Shown: positions 12,863 through 25,290, counted from the first letter of the stretch. The stretch: 64,000 nucleotides of DNA from Trichoplusia ni (GCF_003590095.1 NC_039482.1:18121657-18185656); one strand, 5' to 3'. A program made the numbers and translations. Notes: a model not told the origin generated them from the sequence alone.

Positions 12863-13901
12863 GTTAGTTACTGTTTAATATTTTAACTAAAAGTTTTTTT
12901 TGTTTTTAAAGTTACATACACAAAATTAATTTAACAATTTTATAACCATGGTATCATATTAGCCGTTGTCAGTCACAAATTAAAATAAATTCTATTTTTA
13001 AAACATTCATAAATAAAGAAAACTTTTAATATAATTTTCCAAAAATTCTCACCTAATAGCTTCTCAATAAATTACCAACCTTAACGAAGCTTATATTGTT
13101 CTCATAAAAACATTATCGACACAACTTAGCACCCTGTATTGTGCGAAAATTTATAGTTCTATATAACAGCCCCTGTATGCAGGAACCCCTTGTTGTTGCC
13201 ACAAATTCATAGCTCCAATAAAGATTTTTGTTTATATCCCTCGGAGCGCAAATTGTTGCAAATTATGTCCATATTTATGTGTTTTGTGTCACTTTTCCGC
13301 CGTTTCCCCGAATTATATTAAATGAAATTATTGGTTTGCGGTAGAAAAGGCTTGTGGTTTATTGTTCCATGTCGTTTCATGCCAATGAATTGCTATTTGA
13401 TTAAAAAAAAATGCGAATAAAATTTAAAAAGCAAAACGTTATTATACAGACATACTGCATGGCTGTGTTAAATTCTTTGTCATCAGTATAATAGACATTA
13501 TTCACGAATTCGGTACTTAAAATGGACAAAAAAAAAACACATTTTGTGTAAGGCTTTGTTTTATTTAGTTCCTTCGCATTATAACTGTAAGCCTACAACC
13601 ACATCTCTTTAAGTAATATAGTACATATAATATATCGTTGTAATTAGAAACGAGATGCATATCTAGAAACCGTAACTTTAAAAAGTCAATATACTATACT
13701 TAGATGTTAATAACTGTATGGAAGTAGTTATTTGAAAGATGTTAAATTCTTTAATCATCGCTTCTATTCCTTATGTTACAATATTAAAGTTTACCGACTT
13801 AACTATGGCACACCACGGATAAAGTGTTTGACTTGGAGGTAATCTGAGTATGAAAATAGGTTTTTCTTGTTGCCTTTTGACGGATATACCGAACGATAAT
13901 C
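12863..13901. other. A+T-rich non-coding stretch
   Basis: No repeat family or open frame recognised. Around 13130-13320 the sequence is somewhat more complex. The minus open frame 13803-14003 runs into the CTAG-ended element and is not a gene. Confidence 0.4.
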
Positions 13902-14147
13902 TATACTAATATATAAAGCTGAAGAGTTTGTTTGTTTGAACGCGCTAATGTCAGAAACTACTGGATCGAGTTGAAAAAAATATTTTTGTGTTGAATAGAC
14001 CATTCATCAAGGAAGGCTATATAACATACGGAGCGAAGATAGAGAGGAAAATGTGGAAAAACGGGTAAAATTATTCATCTCTGCGTGCGCTGTGAAACCG
14101 GTTCAAGATCTTTAAACAATGTGGACGAAGTCGCGGGCAACAGCTAG
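13902..14147 (+). mobile_element. CTAG-ended non-autonomous element, copy 2
   Basis: Starts TATACTAATATATAAAGCTG, contains GAAGAGTTTGTTTGTTTGAA and GAATAGACCATTCATCAAGG, and ends GTCGCGGGCAACAGCTAG followed by T. It is preceded by ATC, so the copy could be read as A|TC...CTAG|T, the Helitron pattern. No long hairpin just before the CTAG is obvious. Internal length about 246 bp, non-coding. Confidence 0.75.
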
Positions 14148-14978
14148 TATAAAACTAACAGCTGTGAAAATGAGAAAGCGCATGATACTGTAAGTTCCTC
14201 TTGGATTCTTATAACAATCGTCTATATTCGTAAAACCTTATATAAAGGAGAGCAACGTTGAGATAGATAAATGTCCAAATACGCGATTGAGGCGTCCCGT
14301 TACGATGTCAGCTGACGTTAATAGATGTCACAGCGAGTTTAGACCCCACCCATGTCTTGTTTGAAGTTCCCTCCCTTCACCCCAACCTTTCTCCCCCGCG
14401 TTTATGAAATAAAAAAAAGTTCTTACGTTACTTGTTATCATAATTATAACATGTAGCAAAACAAAGGAAAATAGAGTTTATTATGTTTATTTGTTTATTT
14501 TGAATATAATAAAAAACTGTACTGGAAGTTTTGACTTCTTTAGTCAAGTGAAAAAAAGGCTTAATATATTTTGATTATTAATCATGCAGGTATAACTTTT
14601 AGTGAGTATTTTACACTCGACAATGCATCATTTTGCAAAAAAAAAATCTTATTAAGGATATTAACTACAATTTAAGCAGTTATATTTAGTCAACATTGAA
14701 CCCTAATAACTACCAAATTAGCCAATCAGGTTAACCAAATCTAATAACTATCAATGCGGTCAAGTTCTAATTATATTGCTTACTAACCACCGGGTTATCT
14801 GAGATTTAATTAACTGCTCAGCTGTTGCTTCTATTGCAGGTGATAATTTAATAGTATTTTCGATAAAACTTTGAATCTGAGGGAGACGACCATTAAATAT
14901 TTTTTGGGACATGTCCTTAAAAACATGGTTACCAAAATTATTCAAACAGAAGGTATTGTGTGTACTTCTGAAATCCTA
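14148..14978. other. Non-coding stretch
   Basis: 14340-14410 is C-rich (ccctcccttcaccccaacc). The minus open frame 14760-14945 has no recognisable domain. Confidence 0.35.
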
Positions 14979-15125
14979 CTAATATTATAAAAGTGAAAGT
15001 TAAAAAGCAGCAAAGTGCAAAAACCTCCGAACGACGAAACTTGGCACTCGATTGTTTATAACCAGGATAGTTTCGACACATAGGATACGTTTTTATCCCG
15101 ATTTTACTTATGTTCCCGTTTGATC
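14979..15125 (+). repeat. 5' part of a dispersed CTAATATTATAA-type repeat
   Basis: Begins CCTACTAATATTATAAAAGT, continues GTTTATAACCAGGATAG, CATAGGATACGTTTTTATCC and TTATGTTCCCGT. I recognise this order from a common moth repeat. Truncated on the right. Confidence 0.5.
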
Positions 15126-16507
15126 ATTTTCAATTTGAAGTGAGGTATTATGTCATTTATGACTTTTTTAAATTTTTTGCATGTAAAAGATTAAAAAAAA
15201 ACTTACATTTGCATACAACTAACAGCTTGAGAATTGTAAATTATAATTTATTCACTGTCAGTGATATAAGTATTTTTCGCAATGTTAGATCATTTTATGT
15301 ACAGAATTTCGAAAAAGACAACACAACCTTATTAAAGTTAACATTCCAATTATCTGTCCTCAAAATAGAAAAAGCTTTTCGCAAACGATACTTGTTAAGA
15401 AATACATTATTCTTGCAGAATCGAAAATGGAAAAAGAGCATATATCTGTAGGAGTTGGTAACCTACATTGGTAACAATTTAACGTTTATTGCCCCCACGT
15501 AATTGTCTTCGGGAGACCTTTAAAAGTTATTAGAAATCCATCAAAGGACTTTAAGGGATGGCTTGTTGCTTATTGTTTCATGAAGCCGAAAAGAGAGGCT
15601 TTAGCCGACAAGCCTATAATTTGGCCTTTTAAAATTTTTTGTCAACTCTTCGGGCAGTTACATGTGAAGAAATAGTACTGCAGATAGTTACATTATTTAG
15701 CTAGGCATGAATCAAACTAAGGCTGTTATTACGGTTTGTTAATTACAACAATTAACAAGGATATTTTTTCCATGCGAAAATGAAAGTTCATTCTTTACAA
15801 TATTTATATCATACTTAATTAAGTCAGTTAGTATTCATTTAAGCTATAGTTTTATGATGTTTATGCTATGTAAAATAATCAAATAAAAGGTTCCCAAGGC
15901 AAAACCTTAAAAAGAAAATTTAAACTGCTAAACATCCTTCAGAAAGATTTTACTTTTAGGTAAAACATGTTAAAGTTATTGAATATTAAGATCACTATTT
16001 TCTTTTCCCTCTAACTCCATTTCAGTTGCAATAGCTCTCTTTTACGCAAAATAAATAACTATTCCTAATCCTTTACGAGTATGTCAACTCTTTGCAACCC
16101 TTTGAAGAAAGCAATTACCGAAAACCAATTGAGTTGTCAACACTTTCTGTAACGCAGTCTCGATGTGTTGCGAGTTCTTAATTAAGTCACGAATTACGCA
16201 TGTCCTACGTTAAGGCGGAGTTCATAGTAAGAATTTACACGATGGGTCAGAATTGCTAAAAAAAAATTGATTAGAAAAAGGAGGTTAAAAAAAAAGTTTT
16301 TTAAGTTTTTTTTTGTGTGAGCAGAGATCCTAATTTGGATAATTAATGAAGATATATTAATAGTATTGTATGTGTATTAAATTTTTGTCTGTAAATTAAT
16401 GTCAAACTATTTTTGCGATCCCTATATTACTTATTTACAGTGTTGATAAAAATGAATAGCAATAAATCACATAAATACCATTTCAAAACAAAATAAATGT
16501 AAAGAAA

Positions 16508-16562
16508 ACTAATATTCTATGATAAGTTCCTTATTTTGTGTGGCATCACAGAATATTAGTTG
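16508..16562. repeat. 55-bp inverted repeat
   Basis: AACTAATATTCT on the left and AGAATATTAGTT on the right are perfect reverse complements around a spacer of about 31 bases. It could be a tiny inverted-repeat element or chance in A+T-rich DNA. Confidence 0.35.
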
Positions 16563-17097
16563 AGGCAACTAGGTTTAAAGATACAATCAGATTAAATTAA
16601 ATTTGGGATCTCTGCCTAAACATTCCACTGCAAAGTAAATTATCGTATTTACATTAAAACAACATCTGAACTCTACCAAACACTATCAGTATGCATCATC
16701 TCAGTGTGAACGCAGCCTAAGTCACTTGAAAGGGAATCATTAGTCTGTTTCTCAATACAACTTGGTTAAGGTTACGCTTGCTATAATGAGTGGAGTAACG
16801 TAACGTTCGTGGTTACGTTCACTTCAATACGTTTAAATAAATTTAATTAATGTAAAGTACTTGGTATGGAAATGACTTTGTTGAAACAGACTTAAATATG
16901 ATAATGTGTGGAAGGAGACTTAATCTTCCTAAGATGTCTTGGTATTACTCGTGATGGATTTGTCGCTTTTCCTGAGAAAATAATAAACTCAGTAGGTACT
17001 TAACAACAAATTGGATTTGAGGTTGTTTTTTACTTTCAGCAAGAATCTTTTTCTTAAAAATATTTGTCTAATGAGTTTTTGTGCAATCAATCAACTC

Positions 17098-17160
17098 GGT
17101 CTATCGTAGTCCACTGCTGGGCATAGCCCTCACCCAATGTTTTTTCAACTTCGTCAAACA
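17098..17160 (-). repeat. LINE 3'-end remnant
   Basis: tccactgctgggcatagccc then tcacccaatgttttttc resembles the reversed stop-codon region of RTE-like LINEs, as at 52676. Short and decayed. Confidence 0.4.
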
Positions 17161-18555
17161 CATAAAAAAAACCTCACCTCATCATCTTGTAATTCAGTTT
17201 AGGAGTCTGCGTTAAGGTTAACTAAAATTATCTATCAAAAATCTTCCCTAATAGCATTTAATTAAATCTCAATCAATGCAAAAACCTTCACTATACCAGC
17301 TATGGAACATGAGGCCGTTATTTTTTTACATGTAAATGTAAAGGTTTTCAATATTTGTTACCATGTCAAACAACTTTCATATTTCACTCGATGTAGCATG
17401 CAATTGGTGTTTCAATTGTTTTCAAATGTCAAGTAGAAAATATTTGAAACTTCTTTGATATTTGTGTAAAATTTTAAAAGTCAATTCACAGAGACACTTT
17501 GCTGTATTGGCGGTAGGCCAAAAGTAAATTTGATTTAGTGTTCAGTGGAGCCTGGGCTGTATCACCTGGGCCTTTATTTATTCAAGTCAGGAAATGTATG
17601 GAATAAGCAGAAATTCTTGGAAGCAAACATTTGAAAATACATCGGGGTTTGCAGAGGTCCGTGTAAATATACAATGGTTATTGAATCTTGGTGTGTTTTT
17701 CGTAAAATTAGGAAAAGTGAAATTGATTACATGCCGCAAGGTGAAATAGCGGTTTTATTCTTAATAAAAAAATACAAATTTCGAGGTATTTGACAAATTG
17801 AGGTGCTTTTTAATCCATTTTACATGGTGGGTGACTTAATTTGTTCACATGATTTTGTATGGAAATAACTGATTCGAATTAAAGTTTTATGACTATGTAA
17901 TAATGCGTAAATTACTTTCACTTATTACGAGCAAGGAAAAATTAACTTCGAAAAGCAGGTAATTCAAAAACTAACCAAATACCAGAACCAGATACCAAAG
18001 AACATGCCTGCAAATAAACTAAGAATAGACAAAAAATCTTATAAAGTTGGTTAAAAAGTTAATGAATACGGTATTGTGCCAGGCCAAGCAAACTTGCATA
18101 GTAATGTGAGAATCAAGACCTTTGACCTTTTCCCTTTTGTTCTCCAAATGTTTCAGAACAGCATAGGATATTGTTATATGTTAGCTGGCTTGTTCACACT
18201 GTGTAATAAGCTTATTAAAGTCACGCTTGTCAAAGCTAGATACTAAATCATAGGTAGAGCTCATACAAAAAGAAGCTAGAGAGTCTGACAACCAGTCTTA
18301 CTAAGGGGTATCGTAGGGTATCGTGCTGCCTAGGTATTTATAATACAATCAGTAACTCTATTTTAGAAATGGATGGTCTAAAATATTCTTGGATATCTTC
18401 TCACTAAAACAACTTTATTTCAAGTTGTCAGTATTCCAACATCTACGAGTAATTCATCACAGACATTTTATTCGAGGGCCTTTATTACTGTTACATTTTA
18501 TTTTGTAACAAAACACATTCTCGTGTTACTGAACAGCCGAGAACGTGCCTCGCCG

Positions 18556-18850
18556 TATAAAAAACCAGTCAAGAGCGAGTCAGATCTGCGATGCCGAGTG
18601 TCCGTGCAAATAGGCTAAAAGAAAAACAAATAAACCGTTAAATATAAAAAAAAGAAATTGTTTCCAAAACCGCAGTGCTAATTGGATTTGTTGTTATATC
18701 GCCAACAAACATCATCTGTGAAATAACAGTCGAGATATCACGTTTATGATATAAAGCCTTGTGATAGACGGACAAAAGAACAGGTGGAGAGACAGCGGAG
18801 CCTAAGTAATACGGTTCCAATTTTACCTCTTGGATACGGATCCCTAAAAA
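18556..18850 (+). repeat. CCAGTCRAG...GGTTCCG dispersed repeat, copy d (nearly full length)
   Basis: Starts AAAAAACCAGTCAAGAGCGA then GTCAGATCTGCG, continues AACCGTTAAATATAAAAAA, CATCATCTGTGAAATAACAG, and ends GATAGACGGACAAAAG, GACAGCGGAGCCTAAG, ACGGTTCC, TTGGATACGGATCCC and TAAAAA. This is the best copy for defining both ends in this window. Non-coding; the minus frame 18638-18820 is a shadow of the repeat. Confidence 0.7.
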
Positions 18851-20825
18851 TTACCCGTTGTCTACCTCCAGTGTAATATCCCCGCGACCTTTACCTGAGC
18901 CCTGAGCCCTAAAATTCAATTTGCGCGGGCATTTTTCCAACGCACCCGACTTAGTACAGCGCGATAACTTTTGTAAATAAAATATTAAATGAATCCGGCT
19001 TGCGTTATATCGATCGCGCGAGTGTAAGCACGCTGAATGTAATATGAATGGGAATTTTCTGAGACGGCGTGGAGGAGGATTCTAAAAATAGTTTTTGATC
19101 TTGCATGGAATAGTAGATCTGTTGTGTCATTGAGTGTCAACGTGACGTGAAGCACGTATCCTTGCACTGCTGACTACTAATACTAGTATTGTTAAGGGAT
19201 GGGATGTTATTCTATTGATGTTGCCTGCCAGTGATGGGATGTAATAACGAAAGAATTTAAACATTTACATAAGATGTCTGTGTTTTAGAGTTTGATGTTT
19301 CTTGGGCATTCGCAAAAAAAAATGCTATGTGTATATGATTAAGATTGTTTGTATTCAAGTAATTTAGTAAGTGTTTTAAATAGGACGGACGGTCGCATCA
19401 TTACACAAGTGATGCAATTACGACGGCATATAAAACCGTGGCAGACCGCAAGATTGCAGTCTATCTAAATCAAATAATCTTTTCTTTAAGATGCAATATA
19501 TTATGTGAGTATACGGCGACATGATCTAATGATACGGATCAAATAAGAAATCTGGTTAATTAACACAAACGTTCGCAGTGATTTCATGGAGAGCAGGAAA
19601 AATCTTATCTATAAGGAAAACGTATATCATGTTCTGTCGATAAGTCACAGAAATAAGACGCCTTCTAAATGAGTTATATGCCTTTACTACATCTGGTAAC
19701 GAGTACCAAACACTTACAAAGGTCCATGAACACCTCCAACCATCTCCGTAAAGACAATTACAGAAATAACACTCAAGAGAGAACCTCAAAGCTTGCCATA
19801 GAAAACACAATCAGGACTCCTTTCTCGACAAATCTTTCTCCAAGATAAGTTCCCTTCATACGGAATCAGTGAAAAAACAAAACACGACTGAGTACAAACA
19901 ATCAACCTTTTCATCCCATTTATTCCTCACACGAAATTAGAAGGAGCCATTGCACGATCAATACAATGAATTAGCAAAATGAAGGAGAGTGCCTTTCAAA
20001 GGTTTTTACCAAAATTAATCTACTGGGACATTTTGGGACTTAGTGAATTGAAGCTTGTTGTCGTTGGGAAATTATTTGGGTTGCTTAGGCGTTGTTGTTG
20101 TGGGGCTGTGTGGAGAAAATTGGGTTCCTTCGGTAGGACTTCGGGAAGAAATGTTAAAGGTTCTAGGAATTACTTGATGGTTTCGTCTTAGAAATAGCTA
20201 AGTTTTGTTTAAAAAAAGATTGTAAAGTGCTATGTCATAGTCAGGTGTAAAGTAAGGCACATTCGGGTGATCTTTAATATATTTTCACGACCAAGAAAAA
20301 GCTAATATAGCTAATATAGTGTGGAAAAAAGAATTTGAGTAAAAAGTGTGATTTTTGAAATATCTCAATCAGCCAATATAATAGACACATATATTTTTTA
20401 AATTATAACGTGGTCTTTACCTTTCATCTAAATTTCTAACTCTCTAATCACGTAAATAATTTAGTACCTAATTGCTTATTCCATTTATAAAGCACCATGT
20501 TTAACTCTCATATCGATAAAAAATGGACTGAATGCTTATCCTTCCGTTATAATCATTCGTTCAACGTTGCGTAATAGAAAAAAGTATTGAATATAAAAAT
20601 AAACCTCTTTTCTCTGCTGTCTATTTAACGTACCAAGCCTTTTATCATACTTCCAGTAAGCAAATAAAACTCTTTTTTTCTCAGCTTATTAACGCGGGTC
20701 CATAAGAATGTGAATGATTTTCATAGGATTTTTGGAATTATAAAATCTTAGGTTGAATTAAGACCTGACGTAAAAACTATTCACTGTGCTTTCTTTGGTT
20801 TATATTTGGGACTTGAAACTGGCAC
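18851..20825. other. Non-coding stretch
   Basis: 18880-19160 is less A+T-rich, with several CpG-containing words (gcgcgggcatttttcc, cgatcgcgcga), but no reading frame can be supported. The 84-codon minus frame 19556-19810 and the 70-codon plus frame 19979-20191 match no family I know. 20254-20275 carries a weak aaggcac-attcggg relative of the 2367 motif. Confidence 0.4.
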
Positions 20826-20925
20826 GGTTTAATCACGCATATTTATCGGAATCGCAGGATTAGTTTCGGAATCAACCGGAGTCCTTAGTCATGAGCTGAC
20901 GTGGATGGGTGGTGAGTCGAACTGA
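20826..20925. repeat. Partial copy of the palindromic family
   Basis: ggtttaatcacgcatattta then tcggaatcgcaggattag is one arm. It is followed by tttcggaatcaaccgg, agtccttagtcatgagctga and cgtggatgggtggtgag, which correspond to the spacer of the copy at 42004 read in the opposite sense. The second arm is not recognisable. Confidence 0.55.
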
Positions 20926-21019
20926 CTCTGACTAATATCTTTTGAGTGTCAATTACCCTTAGGAATGTTACTGTTTGACTTTTGGTCCACTCATAAACAA
21001 TGATAACTGACACACCATA

Positions 21020-21033
21020 GTAACCATGGCAAC
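21020..21033. promoter_or_regulatory. Candidate RFX X-box
   Basis: GTAACCATGGCAAC fits the symmetrical X-box consensus (two GTNNCC/GGNNAC half sites around AT) bound by RFX transcription factors, which in animals control ciliary genes. It lies in a unique-looking block (20990-21100) with a GATA-type word (TGATAAC) 20 bp upstream. No adjacent promoter or exon was found, so function is inferred from the motif alone. Confidence 0.3.
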
Positions 21034-21439
21034 GGAATATAATGTCACTAGCAATGCAACAAACGCATACAGGGTAGTATTTTCAACGACATTGCGGCAG
21101 TAATGAGTTGCGTCACAGAGGCATAACAGTTGACGATCATTCAGTTTAAATCTTTGCTACCATACCTACAAACATACAAGCCTGGCACAGAATGAAAATT
21201 TGTTCTGAATTTTGCAGATAGGTGAAGAAAAATTAAGTCTAAGAAGAGAAAGAAGAGAATAGAAGAGAGAATTAAAACGGGACCATTGGATCTTTGCACT
21301 GTATGTACAAAGAATCTGCTGTAATTCCATGGTATATTATAAAGAATATTCCATCAGAAGATCATAATATCATAAGGATAATCTATAACCACAGGCTTCT
21401 AAAATTTATTTGTAACCCACCAATAAATATACGACTGTA

Positions 21440-21612
21440 ACAATCGTTGCGGAACCACAATCTTCATTTGAAATCCTTGTTATCATAACGGCCATATAAA
21501 TGCTCTCATCTTTGAAGATTTCAACTGTCTTGCCATAAGGAACAGACGGACAGACAGCAGAGTCTTAGCAATGGGGTTCCGTTTGTAACCTTTTGGTAAA
21601 AATAACGTTGTG
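21440..21612 (+). repeat. CCAGTCRAG...GGTTCCG dispersed repeat, copy e (partial)
   Basis: gaacagacggacagacagca, gagtcttagcaatggggttc and ttttggtaaaaat match the family's 3' end. The upstream part (ccttgttatcataacggcc) is diverged. Confidence 0.65.
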
Positions 21613-22239
21613 TTACATAGGGTTGAGTATAATTTAAGTTTTGTCGCTTTAAGTATTGTCTTGATCAAAACAGCAACGAAAACTAAAAAGCGTTTTATTT
21701 TTTTATTTACTCTGTTTCTTGAAGAAATTATTCATTAACCCTAGAATATGTAAAGAAAAATAATTGATACTTCAAATGAAAAGGATTCTGACGGATGAAT
21801 AAAAAAAACTTGTGTCTTTTGTTGCCAACTTCAACAGTAACAAAATAAACACATTCATTCCATGGTTTTCCGCCTTTAATTTATTAAACAGAGCGTATTT
21901 ATTTTTAATATCATCGTAACACAACCTTCTTTGTAACGCAATACGTTACCTTGTACGCCCGAAGCCAAGCATGGATAAAAAGACAGCAATTTCGAATTTA
22001 CTGCCGACGAAACCACAAAAAACCTGTTATTTGAATAGCAAGAAGACCTTTTCTTACGAAAGATGATAAATTAATTGTATTTTTCTTTAATTTCCGGATA
22101 CTGGGAGTATATCCCGGATTTTGTAATTTTTTTGTAGGTTTCTTCGATATTTTATCTCAAGATTTGTTTAAGAAATATTGAATAAAAGTAGCAAAAAAAA
22201 TATAATTTTCTGTTAAGTATATACAGGCTATAAAAAATA
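21613..22239. other. A+T-rich non-coding stretch
   Basis: No repeat signature and no supported reading frame. Confidence 0.4.
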
Positions 22240-22432
22240 AATCGATCTACGGATTTTGACCCTAATGACCTCCTGATAACACCAATTATAATTTTAATAA
22301 TTTTGTTATACCAGCGATAGAAACTTAACGGTTACATCCTGGTGACAGACAAACGGACAGTCTGACAGGTGGATAGACAAGCTTTTATTAATATGGTTCC
22401 ATGTTTACCCTATGGGACCCGAAAATCGGCGT
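22240..22432 (+). repeat. CCAGTCRAG...GGTTCCG dispersed repeat, copy f (partial)
   Basis: ggttacatcctggtgacaga, caaacggacagtctgacagg and tatggttccatgtttaccct follow the order of the family's 3' half. Confidence 0.6.
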
Positions 22433-22819
22433 CGTAAATCACAGGATTAAGCATAAAAAATAATAAAACACCGTTGTCATTTCCTTGACTCCTATGTAAC
22501 ATCACACGCCTCGCATTACTTTCACACAAACAGAAAATTCGTTAACTTGATAAACAAACGAACAAGATTCCTTCCGCATCTCATGAGGGTACGTCTATCA
22601 ATTTTAAATAAAATAAAAGCTTTTTCGTGTTTCGACAATTTATCGCTAAATCTCTTCTCAGATATGGTAATATTTACGTATTGAATATTCCTTTATTCTT
22701 GATGTTAAGTTGAGTACGGAAAAATACTTTTTGGCTTATGTAAGGTTATACATTTCTTAGTGGAATACGAAATAGTACGTCTTCTTTACGAAACTGATAA
22801 AAATATCTAATATTTTAAA

Positions 22820-22935
22820 ATTTTCGTGTCAAGGTGTATGTAAATGAACTCCTCCAGAAACACTTGAAAGTGCATATTGGGTAAGTTTGAGAATCGGACA
22901 GTAACTATTTTTATACCCCTACTTTTTTAATCCCT
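22820..22935 (+). repeat. Dispersed 'CTCCTCCGAAACG' repeat, copy 1
   Basis: cgtgtcaaggtgtatgtaaa, gaactcctccagaaacac, gcatattgggtaagtttgag and aatcggacagtaactatttt follow the order of a known moth repeat. A second partial copy lies at 43594. Non-coding. Confidence 0.5.
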
Positions 22936-22989
22936 AGAACTCATTTGTATCGCAAAACAACGTTTGCCAAAATTTAGTCATATTAAATA

Positions 22990-23249
22990 CTAGCTGTTGC
23001 CCGCGACTTCGTCCGCGTGGTTAGAAGATACAAGTTATGATTTATATCTACCATGTTTTTTCCACATTTTCCATTGTATCTTCGCTCTTATTAGTCGCAG
23101 CGTGATGGTTTATAGCCTAAAACCTTCTTCGATGAATGATCTATTGAACACAAAAATAATTTTTCAATTTGAACCAGTAGTTCCTGAGATTAGGACGTTC
23201 AAACAAATAATCAAACAAACAAAATCTTCAGCTTTATATATTAGTATAT
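22990..23249 (-). mobile_element. CTAG-ended non-autonomous element, copy 3
   Basis: Starts CTAGCTGTTGCCCGCGACTT then CGTCCGCGTGG, contains CCATTGTATCTTCGCTCTTA and GAACCAGTAGTTCCTGAGAT, and ends TCTTCAGCTTTATATATTAG. This is the least diverged copy at its CTAG terminus. A 5S-headed SINE tail abuts its right end directly. The frame at 22997-23263 is repeat-derived, not a gene. Confidence 0.75.
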
Positions 23250-23605
23250 CATCATTGGCCTAGCCTTTTCCCAACTATGTTGGGGTCGGCTACCAGTCCA
23301 ACCGGTTTCAGCTAAGTGTTTTACAAGGAGCAATTGCCTATCTGACCTCCTCAACCCATTTACCTGGGCAACACGATACTCCTTGGTTAGACTGGCTGTC
23401 AGACTTTTCAAGCTTCTGACTACCTTGTAACGACTGTCAAATATGTAGGAATAACAGCCGGGACCCACAATTTAACGTGCCTTCCGAAACACGGAGGAAC
23501 TCGTTATGACAAAGATGGTCACCCATCTACGGACCAACCGCGTCAAGCATAGCTTAACCTGTGATCGATTCACTTATGCGGTTATAGCTTAGCCATGAGC
23601 TCCTC
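23250..23605 (-). mobile_element. 5S-rRNA-headed SINE, copy 1 (near full length)
   Basis: On the minus strand the 5' head (about 23605 down to 23510) reads GATCACAGGTTAAGCTATGC, GACGCGGTTGGTCCGTAG and ATGGGTGACCATCT. This parallels the internal promoter half of 5S rRNA (GATCACCGAAGTTAAGC...GGATGGGTGACC), including box C. The body contains GGTCAGATAGGCAATTGCTC, and the 3' end is CCGACCCCAACATAGTTGGG, AAAAGGCTAGG and a CCAATGATGAT tail. Transcription by RNA polymerase III from a TFIIIA-type promoter is inferred. No target duplication is clear for this copy. The minus frame 23241-23468 lies within it and is not a gene. Confidence 0.75.
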
Positions 23606-25175
23606 ATATAGATGTAAGTATACCTACATTATACCGTTACAAAAATTAACAAATCAGGTTTAGACTAATAAATATAAATAATAATCACCTAATTAAAAAT
23701 GACATTAAAAGGCTCTTTTATTTAAAACGACGATCCTATCGTAAAGAACAAAATGCTAATTACAGTTATTATCAAAGCACTCGAATTCTGAAAGACGAAC
23801 TTGAGGAAGTAATTAGAAGAAACCTGTTTAATTATATAACGAACGACAGACGTAATACTGCTTTTGGGTATAATAAGACGCTTATTTGTATTAACAAAAG
23901 TATTTTTACTTGGATAAATGTATTTATAAAACGAAACCAGGAAATGAAATGGTCGAATACTGAAATATGACTCTGTTTTGTTTTGTTGTCAAGTCTTAGG
24001 CTATACGTAGGCGAAACGATATCTCTTCTCATTGATGATCGGTTTGCAGAAAAAATATCTCTTGCTTAAAAAAGGTGAAGACGGCATGACTTTTTAAGAT
24101 TGTGTGCTACTCGTATGTAATGATATGTACCCCGATATTTTTAGTCTGTATGACGCATTACCACGTCAGGAAAAACGAGAAAAAAACCCGGATCATCTCA
24201 AATCAAATCAAATTTAAAGAATAGCACCCAGTTTGACCTATCTTTTACTGCTTCCAAGTGCTTTTGCTGATACAGGAGAAACGGCGTTCAAAATTTTCAA
24301 AATCAAAATTCACTTCGAAATTAAACTATCAACTCCTAAAACGAAGGTTGGCAGACTGACCAACCACTACGAGCAGTACTCGTTAAGGAGTATGACGCAA
24401 GGGTCAGCCATTATCTCCTTTGCCATGTTAGAGGGAAGGAGGTGACCTGTCAGAAGACGCCAAAGCAAGCGACTAAGGGAGCATAATCTATCTACGTATC
24501 TAGGGCTTACAAGACCCCACAAACTATCCATTTATAAGTAACCATTTAAAATCCAAACTTCATGATCCATAACATCATGGATCAACATGTCTGGTCTGAC
24601 CATTTATCCGCAAGTACCGCCACTCAACATCGACTCGATTTATTGGCCGGCAAATCGGTCTGTTGACGTATCGGTCTTAATACATCCACAGACCGCTCGC
24701 CATCCACACTGGATATTTTAAAGCTTCGAGTATGGTATGATAAAGTGTCTTTCATCGTTCATTGAACATCTCATATTTTGTGAAGAGCAGTAAAGTTTGT
24801 AGTGCGACGAAATGAAATGGACGTGTCACTGAACTTTAAATTGGAGTTTCAAAGGATTCAATACATTTTTGCTTCGTCTTATAATATTGAATGTTGTATT
24901 CTTTTCTGAAATTTTAAGTGTTTGACAAAATATACATGTCTTACATAAATCTTGGGTTAATGATTCAATGTTTTCATAAACTGCACTCAGTTCAAAGGTT
25001 CCTAACAACATGTCATCTAAAACAACGCCAGAAAAAAATCGTCAATTTCTGTGAAATTTTTGTATCCATGGATGCTGTTAGCGGGCTTAGCGGTGGCTAG
25101 TCGGTCTGCTGAACTTGGTCTCCAATAAATATCGATTAATTTTTTTTAATGAAAACTTCAGATCAAATTTTAAAA
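23606..25175. other. Non-coding stretch
   Basis: 24230-24480 is more complex (gttggcagactgaccaacc, gggaaggaggtgacctgtc) and includes a 70-codon open frame (24233-24445). No family resemblance found, so I do not call a gene. An 8-bp-stem hairpin (TGATCCAT / ATGGATCA) lies at 24563-24584. Confidence 0.35.
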
Positions 25176-25290
25176 TGCCTCCAAAACTACTAATGACAAA
25201 GATGGTGACCTATCCACCAACCGGCCGTATAAAGTGTACCTTAACCTATGATCGATCAACTTGAGCAGTAGTAGTTCAGCCACGAGCTTC
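25176..25290 (-). repeat. 5S-headed SINE, head-only fragment
   Basis: atgcctccaaaactactaat, gacaaagatggtgacctatc, aagtgtaccttaacctatga and tcgatcaacttgagcagtag correspond, reversed, to the 5' head and first part of the body of the SINE at 23250. The body and tail are missing. Confidence 0.6.

Larger units (their letters stand above)
15126..18555. other. Long non-coding stretch
   Basis: The 113-codon plus-strand frame at 15110-15451 is rich in Phe, Lys, Asn and Leu, as expected for random A+T-rich DNA, and begins inside a repeat. I do not call it a gene. Small features inside are listed separately (16508, 17098). Confidence 0.4.

Noticed and set aside
15110..15451. 113-codon frame
   Set aside because: Starts within a dispersed repeat; composition dominated by Phe, Lys, Leu and Asn as in random A+T-rich sequence.
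23510..23605. 5S rRNA gene or pseudogene
   Set aside because: Only the promoter half is similar, and it is fused to the same SINE body and tail as at 38417. It is a SINE head, not a 5S gene.
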